This document shows positions 1-6,301 of a DNA stretch of 9,653 bases, one piece after another. Source of the stretch: an uncultured Bacillaceae bacterium (GTDB lineage: Bacteria; Bacillota; Bacilli; Bacillales; Caldibacillaceae); contig CALKAK010000105.1 in the NCBI GenBank assembly GCA_937983015.1, positions 1-9,653 on the forward strand, read 5' to 3'. Every line of letters starts with the position of its first letter. The first letter of the stretch is position 1. The notes under the pieces were generated by a model. The model ran no database searches, was not told the origin of the DNA, and saw only the letters and a list, made by a program, of their open reading frames with translations. Both the position numbers and the translations under genes were made by a program.

Positions 1-38
1 AAAATTTTTAGTCGCTGGATCATCCGGTAGCGGTACAT
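1..38 (-). CDS. possible start of a gene leaving the left edge (partial)
   Basis: On the minus strand an AGGAG (50-46) stands 7 bases before an ATG at 38-36. The frame stays open to the edge and encodes only 12 residues (MYRYRMIQRLKI). There is too little protein to recognise a family. The ribosome binding site and spacing are the only support, so this is a tentative divergent gene start. A chance match is quite possible. Confidence 0.2.
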   Translation of the reverse strand, partial: MYRYRMIQRLKI

Positions 39-212
39 GATCATACTCCTCTTTAGCTAGATCATCAGTAAATATTTATGCCAGGCGGTCCACGGATATT
101 ATTAGCAGCAAGATTTGGTAAGAATTCCTTTGCGCCGATTCTTAAAAATTGCATAGGCTAACTGTAGGTGAATTTATGTTTGCCATCTAAAGGCTTATGA
201 GGAGTGAACGGA
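39..212. other. leader region upstream of the ATPase gene
   Basis: This is AT-rich non-coding sequence. I see no convincing TTGACA/TATAAT pair. A CATA-N3-TA string (152-160) fits the -10 of mother-cell sigma-K promoters, but no matching -35 AC lies at the right distance, so it is only a weak hint of sporulation control. A four-codon mini-ORF (ATG at 176) follows a GTAGGTG and ends just before the Shine-Dalgarno of the next gene. I do not call it a leader peptide. Confidence 0.3.
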
Positions 213-1262
213 ATGAACAATGTTGTGAATTATTATGCAGGGGGGAATACGGCAAAAGGATTTGTTCATTTTTTTGAGTCGAATTTTCAAGATTTAGACC
301 GTTTGTTTATTTTAAAAGGTGGGCCGGGAACGGGGAAATCGACGTTGATGAAGCGTATCGGAAATAAATGGCAGGAACAGGGCTATGACGTAGAATGGAT
401 TCACTGTTCTGCAGACTATGGATCTGTTGATGCGATCATCGTTCCGAGAATACGTGCTGGCATCGTTGATGGGACGGCGCCACATATTATCGAGCCGGCC
501 TTACCCGGAATCGTTGATGAATATGTCAATTTAGGTGTCGCATGGGATCGTAAGAAACTACTTCCCAATAAGGAAAACGTACAACGTGTAAGCGCAAAAA
601 TTAAAGAAAGTTATCGTAAAGCCTATCATTATTTAGAAAAAGCCCTTGGCGAATTAAATAAAGAACTTCAAAATGCATCGAGTAAAGAATTTTCTGCACT
701 GACGAAGTGGGCGGAAAACTGGATTAGAACCTGGTTAAAGGAAAAAAATACGGTACGTAAACCTATTCATAAACATCGTTTCTACGGTGCATTTACCCCG
801 GATGGTTATCATCATTTCGCCGAAGAATTATTGGAGAAAGTGCAAAAACGATTTTTCTTGACCGGTAGTTTGCTCGTTCCGCAAATGATGGAGAAGATCG
901 TCCGTGCCGCGATTACATTCGGGCACGATCTCCACATTTACCATAATGCCCTTGATCCGGATCGGGTGGAGATGATTATATTTCCGGAACTCGATGTGGC
1001 ACTATTCGATCGTACCCTATTCCCGGAGAAAATCGGCGCAAAAGAAAACGATGAATGGGTGCCCTTCAGTGAACAGACGCTCAAAAAAGAAAATAACGAG
1101 AAACTGGATGAGTATATAGCAAAAGCAATCGAATATCTGGGAAAAACAAGCAAATTCCGTAACGAACTGGAAAGTTATTATATCGAGGCGATGGATTTTG
1201 CCATCGTCGAAGAAATCGGTAAGGAAATTGAGGGAGAATTAGCTCGTATGTTAACTGAATAA
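213..1262 (+). CDS. P-loop ATPase of the PRK06851 type, internally duplicated
   Basis: This is a 349-residue soluble protein of unknown cellular role. Residues 30-44 read RLFILKGGPGTGKST, a clear Walker A (G36-T44), followed by a beta strand and WIHC (62-65), then IIVPRI. The second half repeats this layout: KRFFLTGSLLVPQMM (212-226), a helix, IYHNALDPDRVEMIIFPEL (242-260). The second P-loop has lost its Gly-Lys-Thr/Ser residues. The family as I know it consists of tandem ATPase-like halves found in spore-forming Firmicutes, with no established function. The start at ATG 213 is chosen because GAGGAG (199-204) is 8 bases away. An in-frame GTG at 204 overlaps that site and is unlikely. The gene stands alone and ends at a terminator shared with the facing channel gene. 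Binding of ATP by the first half is likely. The substrate is unknown. Confidence 0.85.
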   Translation: MNNVVNYYAGGNTAKGFVHFFESNFQDLDRLFILKGGPGTGKSTLMKRIGNKWQEQGYDVEWIHCSADYGSVDAIIVPRIRAGIVDGTAPHIIEPALPGIVDEYVNLGVAWDRKKLLPNKENVQRVSAKIKESYRKAYHYLEKALGELNKELQNASSKEFSALTKWAENWIRTWLKEKNTVRKPIHKHRFYGAFTPDGYHHFAEELLEKVQKRFFLTGSLLVPQMMEKIVRAAITFGHDLHIYHNALDPDRVEMIIFPELDVALFDRTLFPEKIGAKENDEWVPFSEQTLKKENNEKLDEYIAKAIEYLGKTSKFRNELESYYIEAMDFAIVEEIGKEIEGELARMLTE

Positions 1263-1292
1263 AACGAAAAGAAGAATTTTACACGTAAAATT

Positions 1293-1329
1293 AAAGACCT
1301 GGACGTAGCGCTCATCCAGGTCTTTTTCT
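1293..1329. terminator. bidirectional hairpin terminator
   Basis: A perfect 11-bp stem, AAAGACCTGGA (1293-1303) with TCCAGGTCTTT (1315-1325), has an 11-base loop and is followed on the plus strand by TTTTTCTT. On the minus strand the stem is followed by TTTAATTTT. It sits between two convergent genes, so it probably ends both transcripts. Confidence 0.9.
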
Positions 1330-1331
1330 TA

Positions 1332-2414
1332 TCATTCAAGTGCCCTTTCTTGTTCACGTGTGGTTTCGGTATCGACATAAAGTTTTTGCGCGGGATAGGC
1401 GAGTTTGACATTTTCTTCATCAAGAATTTCAAGAATCTGTAAATTGATTTTCTCTTTAACCGTTAGGAATTCTTCGTAAACCGTCGTTTTTGTGAAGAAG
1501 TAAAGGAGCACGTTAAAACTACTGTCACCGAATTCTTCAAATTTCACGTAAATCGTTTCCGGATGGATGTCGGGATCATTTTCTAGCAGGTCTTTGATCC
1601 TGTTGACACAGGAGCGAATTTTCTCTGGCGTAGTTTCGAAATCGAGCTTAAGGTGGAATTTGATCCGTCGTTTCCCCCGTTTACTCCAGTTCGTGATGTA
1701 TTCATTAGCAAGTGTGGAGTTGGGCACGGTGACAAGCGCATCCTCGAAGGTACGAATTCGGGTAGACCTTAATGTGATTTCTTCTACGGTTCCTTCTACG
1801 CTCGGAGTTAAAATCCAGTCACCGATTTGATATGTTTTTTCAAAAATAATCACGAAACCAGCGATCAAGTTTTTAATCGTATCCTGAGCCGCTAAAGAAA
1901 TAGCGAGTCCACCAAGGCCCAGGCCGGCTAAAAATCCCTGTAAATTAATGCCAAGACGGTCCAGGATGGCTACAAGGCCTATGGAGATGACGATAAATCG
2001 TAAAATATTTGACAATAAAGAGACGAGGGTTTGATCGATTTGCCAGTGAAGTCGCTTTTGCAGTGATGTGAAAATAAATGAAGATGAGCCGGTCAAGTTG
2101 TAAAATCCCCATGTGATTAAAATAATGATTGCGATCGTAAAAGTATTAAGAACCCTGGGGCTGAGCGTTTCCAAGAAATAAAAATTCGCTGACAAATATA
2201 TACCAGCTATGACAAAAAGCCAGCTAATCGGTTTTTCAAAAGCTTCCCACACTTTAGAAAATATACTGTCTGGAGCCTTTTTTAAAAGTTTTAGGATAAA
2301 TTTATATAAATATTTCGTGAAAATTTTCCGAAATAGAAGAAAGAGGATTAAAATACTGATGCCAATACCGATCTCGATCAGGCGTTCATTCGTAAACCAT
2401 GTATTCCAGTACAT
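1332..2414 (-). CDS. MscS-family mechanosensitive ion channel
   Basis: This is a 360-residue membrane protein that should open under membrane tension to release small solutes during hypo-osmotic shock. Hydrophobic segments lie near residues 12-28, 63-82, 90-107 and 134-151, followed by the pore-lining helix (about 160-191). The pore helix carries the Gly/Ala-rich MscS signature GLGGLAISLAAQDTIKNL and then the FEKTYQIGDWI turn. The beta domain follows, with VEGTVEEI, STRIRTFED and VPNSTLAN, then a cytoplasmic alpha/beta domain to about residue 350. The extra N-terminal helices and the length fit the larger Bacillus paralogues (YhdY-like) better than the short YkuT type; that assignment is from memory. 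The start at 2414 has AAGGAG 7 bases upstream and its own promoter. Pore and beta-domain motifs look intact. Confidence 0.92.
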   Translation of the reverse strand: MYWNTWFTNERLIEIGIGISILILFLLFRKIFTKYLYKFILKLLKKAPDSIFSKVWEAFEKPISWLFVIAGIYLSANFYFLETLSPRVLNTFTIAIIILITWGFYNLTGSSSFIFTSLQKRLHWQIDQTLVSLLSNILRFIVISIGLVAILDRLGINLQGFLAGLGLGGLAISLAAQDTIKNLIAGFVIIFEKTYQIGDWILTPSVEGTVEEITLRSTRIRTFEDALVTVPNSTLANEYITNWSKRGKRRIKFHLKLDFETTPEKIRSCVNRIKDLLENDPDIHPETIYVKFEEFGDSSFNVLLYFFTKTTVYEEFLTVKEKINLQILEILDEENVKLAYPAQKLYVDTETTREQERALE

Positions 2415-2461
2415 AAGAAAACTCCTTTTTCATTACGTTTTTTGCTTTTTTCTAGTTTACC

Positions 2462-2490
2462 ATAATATTCCTGTTCCTATCTAGAGTCAA
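2462..2490 (-). promoter_or_regulatory. sigma-A promoter of the MscS gene
   Basis: Reading the minus strand, TTGACT (2490-2485), a 17-base spacer and TATTAT (2467-2462) form a near-consensus promoter about 48 bases before the start codon. This agrees with the channel being a stand-alone gene. Confidence 0.8.
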
Positions 2491-2554
2491 GAGTGAAACA
2501 TATTCCATGCGTTTCTCGTTCAAATTGAAAAATTATCCTTTTTATGTTCCGGCA

Positions 2555-2574
2555 TGTTATAATACCTGTATAAT
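2555..2574 (+). promoter_or_regulatory. extended -10 promoter(s) of the satD operon
   Basis: TGTTATAAT (2555-2563) is an extended -10, and a second TATAAT follows at 2569-2574. No good -35 lies 17 bases upstream of either (ATCCTT for the first). The extended -10 may compensate, or an activator may be needed. A third -10-like string, TGTATAAA, lies at 2596-2603. The main start site cannot be decided by eye. Confidence 0.55.
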
Positions 2575-2585
2575 TACTGGAAAAT

Positions 2586-2638
2586 CCGGTAACCATGTAT
2601 AAATACTTGAAAACACGGTAACCTGGTTACATTACCGG
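2586..2638 (+). promoter_or_regulatory. operator-like cluster of GGTAACC repeats
   Basis: GGTAACC occurs at 2588-2594 and again at 2617-2623, start to start 29 bases apart. The second copy forms a perfect palindrome GTAACC-T-GGTTAC (2618-2630), nested in a wider CGGTAA (2616-2621) / TTACCG (2632-2637) dyad. The cluster lies between the -10 strings and the satD start codon, a usual place for a repressor to act. The protein that binds is unknown. The HTH-bearing SatD product itself is a candidate by inference. Confidence 0.5.
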
Positions 2639-2740
2639 AAATATCAGTTATTCATGTTCATCTTTTCTTTATCATATCGAGTAGAAGGGAATCGGACAAT
2701 ACGGAAAAAGGAAAATTTTATTAAAGGAGAAGGAAAAACC

Positions 2741-3445
2741 ATGGACAAAATAACCGCTGTTTGTATCAAAGGAGATATCATCGGTTCTCGGCTAAACCGG
2801 AAAGAAAAGGAATTAAAAGAGATTGTCGACCATTTGAATCATGAGTTCAATGAGCACCTCACCACGGAATTTACGATTCGTGCCGGTGATGAATTTTTCG
2901 GCATTATCAATCATTTCCGGAGCGGTTATGAAGTGTTTAAAGAAATTTATTACCTTTCGCAAAAATTTCGAGTCCCTCTTTATGTAGGAGTCGGCTTTGG
3001 CGATATTTTTAATGAAAATTTGGACAACCCTGAACAAGTAAATGGAGAGGCGATCTGGAATGCATCCGATGCCCTGGAATTTTTACGTACAACAAATTTT
3101 CGTGGCAAAGATGCCATCCATTCACTAGATGAAAGTTTTAAATATGAAATACGTATCGGCAATGAGCGTGAAAATAGCTCAATTATAAACTATTATATTT
3201 ATTTTATTTTTGATAAAATTAGAAAAAGAACGGAAAAACAAATGGAAGCCATCAGAATGCTTGAGAAGAATCCGCATTTAACGTATGAGGAACTAGGAAA
3301 ATATTTGAACTATCGCGAAGAACACAGGATCGCGAATGTTAGTAAACTTCTCGCGCGTGCAGATTATCAGCTCATAAAACATGCCGAAGAAGAATTATTG
3401 AAACTTATCCATATCATCTATCAATTCGGAAAGAAGGGCACATGA
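2741..3445 (+). CDS. SatD-family protein with C-terminal helix-turn-helix
   Basis: This is a 234-residue soluble protein. The N-terminal half carries the SatD pattern: VCIKGDIIGSR (7-17), TIRAGDEFFGII (45-56), LYVGVGFGDI (80-89) and VNGEAIWNASDALEF (100-114). The order DIxGS, GDEF, xxGVGxG and G-E-A-x-x-N-A-S resembles class III nucleotidyl cyclases. The two Asp residues (12, 50) are where those enzymes bind metal, but the catalytic Arg of the last motif is replaced. Residues 166-208 look like a helix-turn-helix (ML..NPHLTYEELGKYL...NVSKLLARA). SatD was named from the Streptococcus mutans sat acid-tolerance operon; its biochemical role is not known to me. The start at 2741 is preferred over in-frame 2654 because AAAGGAGAAGG (2723-2733) precedes it and the family N-terminus begins here. 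Its end overlaps the next gene by 4 bases, so the two are probably translated together. Confidence 0.85.
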   Translation: MDKITAVCIKGDIIGSRLNRKEKELKEIVDHLNHEFNEHLTTEFTIRAGDEFFGIINHFRSGYEVFKEIYYLSQKFRVPLYVGVGFGDIFNENLDNPEQVNGEAIWNASDALEFLRTTNFRGKDAIHSLDESFKYEIRIGNERENSSIINYYIYFIFDKIRKRTEKQMEAIRMLEKNPHLTYEELGKYLNYREEHRIANVSKLLARADYQLIKHAEEELLKLIHIIYQFGKKGT

Positions 3446-4410
3446 TGCAGCTCTTTTTACTTTTTATATTAGCGCATCTCGTTAGCGATTTTGTTATCCA
3501 GACCGATGCGCTGATTAAAAGAAAAAAAGTATATTGGCGCAAAATAAAGTTCAGTAAAGGGTTGACGGAACACGTCTTGCACCATATCATGATCACTTTT
3601 CTACTTGTCTTCTCCTTATACGGTTTCGATCTTTCATCGATCCCACCGATCATTATTATTGGCTGCATTCATTATTTCATCGATTTTTTCACTGGTGAAT
3701 ATAGCGAACGACTGATCAAGAAATGTCGTGAGAAGAATGATCGAGAACGAACGATTTTCCATCATTTATTAACGAAAAGAACGTTTTATTTTGCAATCGA
3801 TCAAATGTTCCATTTGTTAACAATTTACCTCGTTTTATTCATGTTTAACAAAATAGAGTCTATGAATCTACTCATTCAATCCGCAGTGGATTTGTATCGA
3901 TACGATGCTGTTTTCGATATCAGGACAAAAATGATTCTTTTATGTATACTTGTAATTCTACTAATATTCGCAAGCGGTTATTTGATTAATAAAATTTTAC
4001 TCGATATCAAAAAAGAAGATGAAAATGAACTGGCGGCCGCACTAGAACAGGACGAACCACTCTTTTCCGACATGAAAAAAATTGATAAAAATGTGACCGT
4101 TGAACAAGCATGGGAGAGAACGGAAGGGACTACGAAAAGGAGCCTCAAAATTCACTATCACGATTTCCTTGAACCGGAACTTGATCGGGCAGGAAAATAT
4201 ATCGGCTTCCTGGAAAGGTTTTTAATCGGTGTCTTTATCATTCTGGAAATGGTTCCAGGTCTTGCTTTGTTAGCTACTTTAAAAACGATCGCACGGTTTA
4301 AACAATTTGAATCAAAAGCTTTTGCTGAATATTATTTAATCGGTACGTTATTAAGTTTTTCTTTGGGAATTTGTTGGAGTTTATTGATAAAATTCGTTTT
4401 ACAATTGTAA
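3442..4410 (+). CDS. DUF3307 multi-pass membrane protein, partner of SatD
   Basis: This is a 322-residue membrane protein of unknown function. About seven hydrophobic segments are visible, near residues 3-20, 44-62, 67-83, 114-134, 161-183, 250-278 and 296-320, with a charged loop at about 186-240. Polar residues repeat inside the first helices: H12/D16/Q20, H44/H47/H48, H77/D81 and D120/Q121/H124. The end motif (KTIARFKQFES, then AEYYLIGTLLS) is typical of the longer DUF3307 proteins as I remember them. Two ATGs in a row (3442, 3445) are possible starts. AGAAGGG (3432-3438) is better spaced from the second, but the first gives an ATGA overlap with satD. Adjacency to SatD is a recurring arrangement in Firmicutes and suggests a joint job. 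Enzyme or transporter activity is not shown. No clear terminator follows. Confidence 0.85.
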   Translation: MMQLFLLFILAHLVSDFVIQTDALIKRKKVYWRKIKFSKGLTEHVLHHIMITFLLVFSLYGFDLSSIPPIIIIGCIHYFIDFFTGEYSERLIKKCREKNDRERTIFHHLLTKRTFYFAIDQMFHLLTIYLVLFMFNKIESMNLLIQSAVDLYRYDAVFDIRTKMILLCILVILLIFASGYLINKILLDIKKEDENELAAALEQDEPLFSDMKKIDKNVTVEQAWERTEGTTKRSLKIHYHDFLEPELDRAGKYIGFLERFLIGVFIILEMVPGLALLATLKTIARFKQFESKAFAEYYLIGTLLSFSLGICWSLLIKFVLQL

Positions 4411-4524
4411 AGGATGTATTGGCTATATAGTTGCAGATATTCACGATATACATGGTCAACATGAATGATAAAGATATGTACCAGCACCTTCGCAGCTCCT
4501 TACTCCTTAAAATATGCTCAGTGC

Positions 4525-4553
4525 TTGCGATTGCCCAGTTTTTGTCCTATATG
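4525..4553 (+). promoter_or_regulatory. probable sigma-A promoter of ykhA-tag
   Basis: TTGCGA (4525-4530), a 17-base spacer and TATATG (4548-4553) lie about 43 bases before the ykhA start. Both boxes are imperfect. The 186-base gap after the DUF3307 gene holds no other gene I can support. An open frame from 4431 lacks a ribosome binding site and runs into ykhA in another frame. Confidence 0.45.
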
Positions 4554-4596
4554 AAATTAAGTAAATGCGGCAAAATAGATTCTGAGGTGAGACATT

Positions 4597-5124
4597 TTGG
4601 AACAAAAAGAAGTTTTAATGCGGGATACATTAGCTATCAAAACTGCGAGGGTTTTTCCTCAAGATACGAATTCGCACGGTACACTTTTTGGCGGGAGACT
4701 GATGGCCTATATCGATGATATCGCTTCAATATCGGCATCGAAATTATGCCGCTCATCACTTGTCACTGCTTCGATCGACTCGGTCGATTTTATCCGGCCG
4801 ATTCGTGAAAATGATGCGGTGACGCTTGAGGCGATGGTTACGTGGACAGGAAGGACCTCAATGGAAGTATTAGTAAAAGTCACGCGAGAAAATTTGATGA
4901 ATGGGGCAAAAGAAATGGCGGCCATATCTTTTTTAACTTTTGTCGCCCTCGATGAAAATGGCAAACCAAAACCGGTGCCGAAAGTAGTTCCATTGACGGA
5001 ACGAGAAAAATGGCTCAATGCAACAGGAGAAAAACGAGCGCAGATGCGGAAGGAACGCCGGGTCGAAAGTGAGAAACTCATTCATTTTTTAGCCAATGAG
5101 ACGGAAAGTGTGCCTGATCTATGA
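4597..5124 (+). CDS. ykhA: acyl-CoA thioesterase, YkhA type (hotdog fold)
   Basis: This is a 175-residue cytoplasmic enzyme expected to hydrolyse fatty acyl-CoA to free acid and CoA. The single hotdog domain shows the family core: FPQDTNSHGTLFGGRLM (20-36) on the central helix with AYIDDIASISA, where N25 and D40 match the residues thought to be catalytic in the ACOT family. SIDSVDFIRPI and the strand AISFLTFVALDENGKP follow, then a charged helical tail. Length matches Bacillus YkhA. The start is TTG at 4597: GAGGTGA (4584-4590) is 6 bases away, while the first ATG (4618) has no site and would cut the N-terminus. The TTG may lower expression. The stop overlaps the tag start (ATGA), so the two genes form an operon. 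Confidence 0.9.
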   Translation: MEQKEVLMRDTLAIKTARVFPQDTNSHGTLFGGRLMAYIDDIASISASKLCRSSLVTASIDSVDFIRPIRENDAVTLEAMVTWTGRTSMEVLVKVTRENLMNGAKEMAAISFLTFVALDENGKPKPVPKVVPLTEREKWLNATGEKRAQMRKERRVESEKLIHFLANETESVPDL

Positions 5125-5708
5125 CGGTGAAGCGTTGCAAGTGGGTGACCGACGACCCGGTTTATATTGATTATCATGATCATGAATGGGGCATTCCCGT
5201 TTACGATGATCGAAAATTTTTCGAAATGTTGACGCTGGAAGGGGCACAGGCGGGATTAAGCTGGATCACGATTTTGAAGAGAAGGGAACATTATCGTCAG
5301 GCTTTCGATCGGTTCGATTTTTATAAGATTGCGACTTACGATGAAAGGAAGATACAAGGGTTGTTACGAAATCCTGGAATCATCCGCAATGAGCGAAAAA
5401 TCCGTTCCGTAGTAAACAATGCCCGGGCATTCATCAAATTACGGGAAGAGTTCGGTTCGTTTTCTAATTATATTTGGGATTATGTAGATGGGAAACCGAT
5501 CATAAATCACTGGCAAGATTCAAGCGAAATTCCGGCGAGCACTCCTTTAAGTGTAGCGATCAGTAAGGATCTGAAAAAACGCGGTTTTTCGTTCGTCGGT
5601 CCGGTGATCATCTACTCGTTTTTACAAGCGACTGGAATTGTCAACGATCACGAAATTTCATGTATCTGTCATCCGGACAAAATGCTAAATGCATGGAATC
5701 GTTCCTGA
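5121..5708 (+). CDS. tag: DNA-3-methyladenine glycosylase I
   Basis: This is a 195-residue base-excision repair enzyme that removes 3-methyladenine from alkylated DNA. It follows the E. coli Tag sequence closely from RCKWV to CHP. The zinc-snap ligands are all present (C6, H19, H177, C181), as are the base-pocket residues in LEGAQAGLSW (E40, W48). IIRNERKI carries the helix-hairpin-like DNA contact region, and KKRGFSFVGP is the usual late motif. Length equals the family norm. The start ATG overlaps the ykhA stop by 4 bases, and no separate Shine-Dalgarno stands out, so translational coupling is likely. No sign of an Ada-type adaptive promoter is visible upstream. The metabolic link with a thioesterase is unclear; shared transcription may be all they have in common. 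Confidence 0.95.
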   Translation: MTVKRCKWVTDDPVYIDYHDHEWGIPVYDDRKFFEMLTLEGAQAGLSWITILKRREHYRQAFDRFDFYKIATYDERKIQGLLRNPGIIRNERKIRSVVNNARAFIKLREEFGSFSNYIWDYVDGKPIINHWQDSSEIPASTPLSVAISKDLKKRGFSFVGPVIIYSFLQATGIVNDHEISCICHPDKMLNAWNRS

Positions 5709-5723
5709 TCTTATGCAATATCG

Positions 5724-5743
5724 TTGGGTCGATACCCAGTTTT
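5724..5743 (+). terminator. weak hairpin after tag
   Basis: TGGGT (5725-5729), the loop CGAT and ACCCA (5734-5738) are followed by GTTTT. The stem is short and the T run only four long, so termination is probably partial. It is the only terminator-like element between tag and the histidine-rich gene. Confidence 0.4.
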
Positions 5744-5766
5744 CCACCAGTCATGCACCTGCTTGC

Positions 5767-5794
5767 GTTTTCATCATATGGATATGATGAAAAC
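5767..5794. promoter_or_regulatory. 28-base perfect palindrome before the His-rich gene
   Basis: GTTTTCATCATAT (5767-5779), GG, and ATATGATGAAAAC (5782-5794) form a perfect 13-bp inverted repeat. It ends 4 bases before the AAAGGAGG of the next gene. As RNA the 2-base gap forces a slightly larger loop. No T tract follows, so it is not an intrinsic terminator. It could be a protein-binding operator or a 5' stabilising hairpin. Confidence 0.6.
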
Positions 5795-5814
5795 ATCTAA
5801 AGGAGGCAAACATC

Positions 5815-6108
5815 ATGGACTATTTTTATCCATATGATGAATTTTACGACTTGAGACAGCAATATGGGGATTGGGATAGCGGTTATGGCGGTTATCCTTC
5901 CGGTTCGCACCACGGACATCATGGTCATCATCATCACGGTCATTATCACCATCACGGTCACCACTTTGGTCCCCATCACCACCATCATGGGCATCATCCT
6001 TCCCATTGGCCCGGGTTTCATCCACCGTTTTGGTGGCCCTTTGGCAGATATCCAATGGGTTGGGGTCGTCCGGGAGGCGGATTCGGTCCCGGCTTTTGGA
6101 ATTGGTGA
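5815..6108 (+). CDS. small histidine-rich protein, function unknown
   Basis: This is a 97-residue protein with 23 histidines and no cysteine. The acidic, tyrosine-rich N-terminus (1-28) is followed by clustered GHH/HHHHG blocks (31-64), then a Trp/Pro/Gly-rich tail (65-97) ending in GFGPGFWNW. There is no signal peptide or membrane segment. Such His runs can bind Ni, Zn, Cu or Co, and His/Gly/Tyr-rich small proteins also occur in Bacillus spore coats. The sequence alone does not choose between these. It is real by context: AAAGGAGG (5799-5806) lies 8 bases before ATG and a strong terminator follows the stop. Open frames on the opposite strand here only mirror the repetitive His codons. I do not recognise a named family. 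Confidence 0.75.
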   Translation: MDYFYPYDEFYDLRQQYGDWDSGYGGYPSGSHHGHHGHHHHGHYHHHGHHFGPHHHHHGHHPSHWPGFHPPFWWPFGRYPMGWGRPGGGFGPGFWNW

Positions 6109-6115
6109 ACATCTG

Positions 6116-6158
6116 CAAGAGGGGAAACGTACTATACGCTTCCCCCTTGTTTATTTTT
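6116..6158 (+). terminator. strong intrinsic terminator of the His-rich gene
   Basis: CAAGAGGGGAA pairs with TTCCCCCTTG (6140-6149) with one bulged A, then ACG/CGT close a small loop. TTTATTTTT follows. It starts 8 bases after the stop codon. Confidence 0.85.
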
Positions 6159-6301
6159 AAATACAAAGTATCGTACCATACATATTTTCCATTTAGTCGA
6201 TACCTTGTCACGGAGCATTTTTACAAAATTATACTATAATACTTAATCTCTATTGGAAAAATAAGAAAACGTTTTAAATTAACTTATCAATCTAAATTCA
6301 T
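6159..6301. other. AT-rich spacer
   Basis: I see no gene here. A perfect TATAAT lies at 6235-6240, but the only -35-like string, TTGTCA (6205-6210), is 24 bases away, too far for a normal promoter. Confidence 0.3.

Noticed and set aside
2..40. Open frame on the plus strand reading KFLVAGSSGSGT before a stop, reminiscent of a P-loop start
   Set aside because: Only 12 residues, no upstream context, and no Lys after the Gly-rich part. Likely chance at the window edge.
2555..2574. Resemblance of ATAATACCTGTATAATT to a FapR operator
   Set aside because: The left half fits TTAGTACCT, but the right half does not match TACTAA, and neither satD nor osmC is a lipid synthesis gene.
4431..4718. 95-residue open frame before ykhA
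   Set aside because: It has no ribosome binding site and overlaps the well-supported ykhA start in another frame, and its composition is unlike a folded protein.
5815..6000. GGTCATCATCAC-type short repeats as a CRISPR or satellite array
   Set aside because: They are irregular and keep the reading frame as His/Gly codons. They are explained by the protein sequence.
5813..6211. 132-residue minus-strand frame rich in Asp, Gly and Arg opposite the His-rich gene
   Set aside because: It mirrors the repeated CAT/CAC/GGT codons of the plus-strand gene and has no ribosome binding site or promoter.
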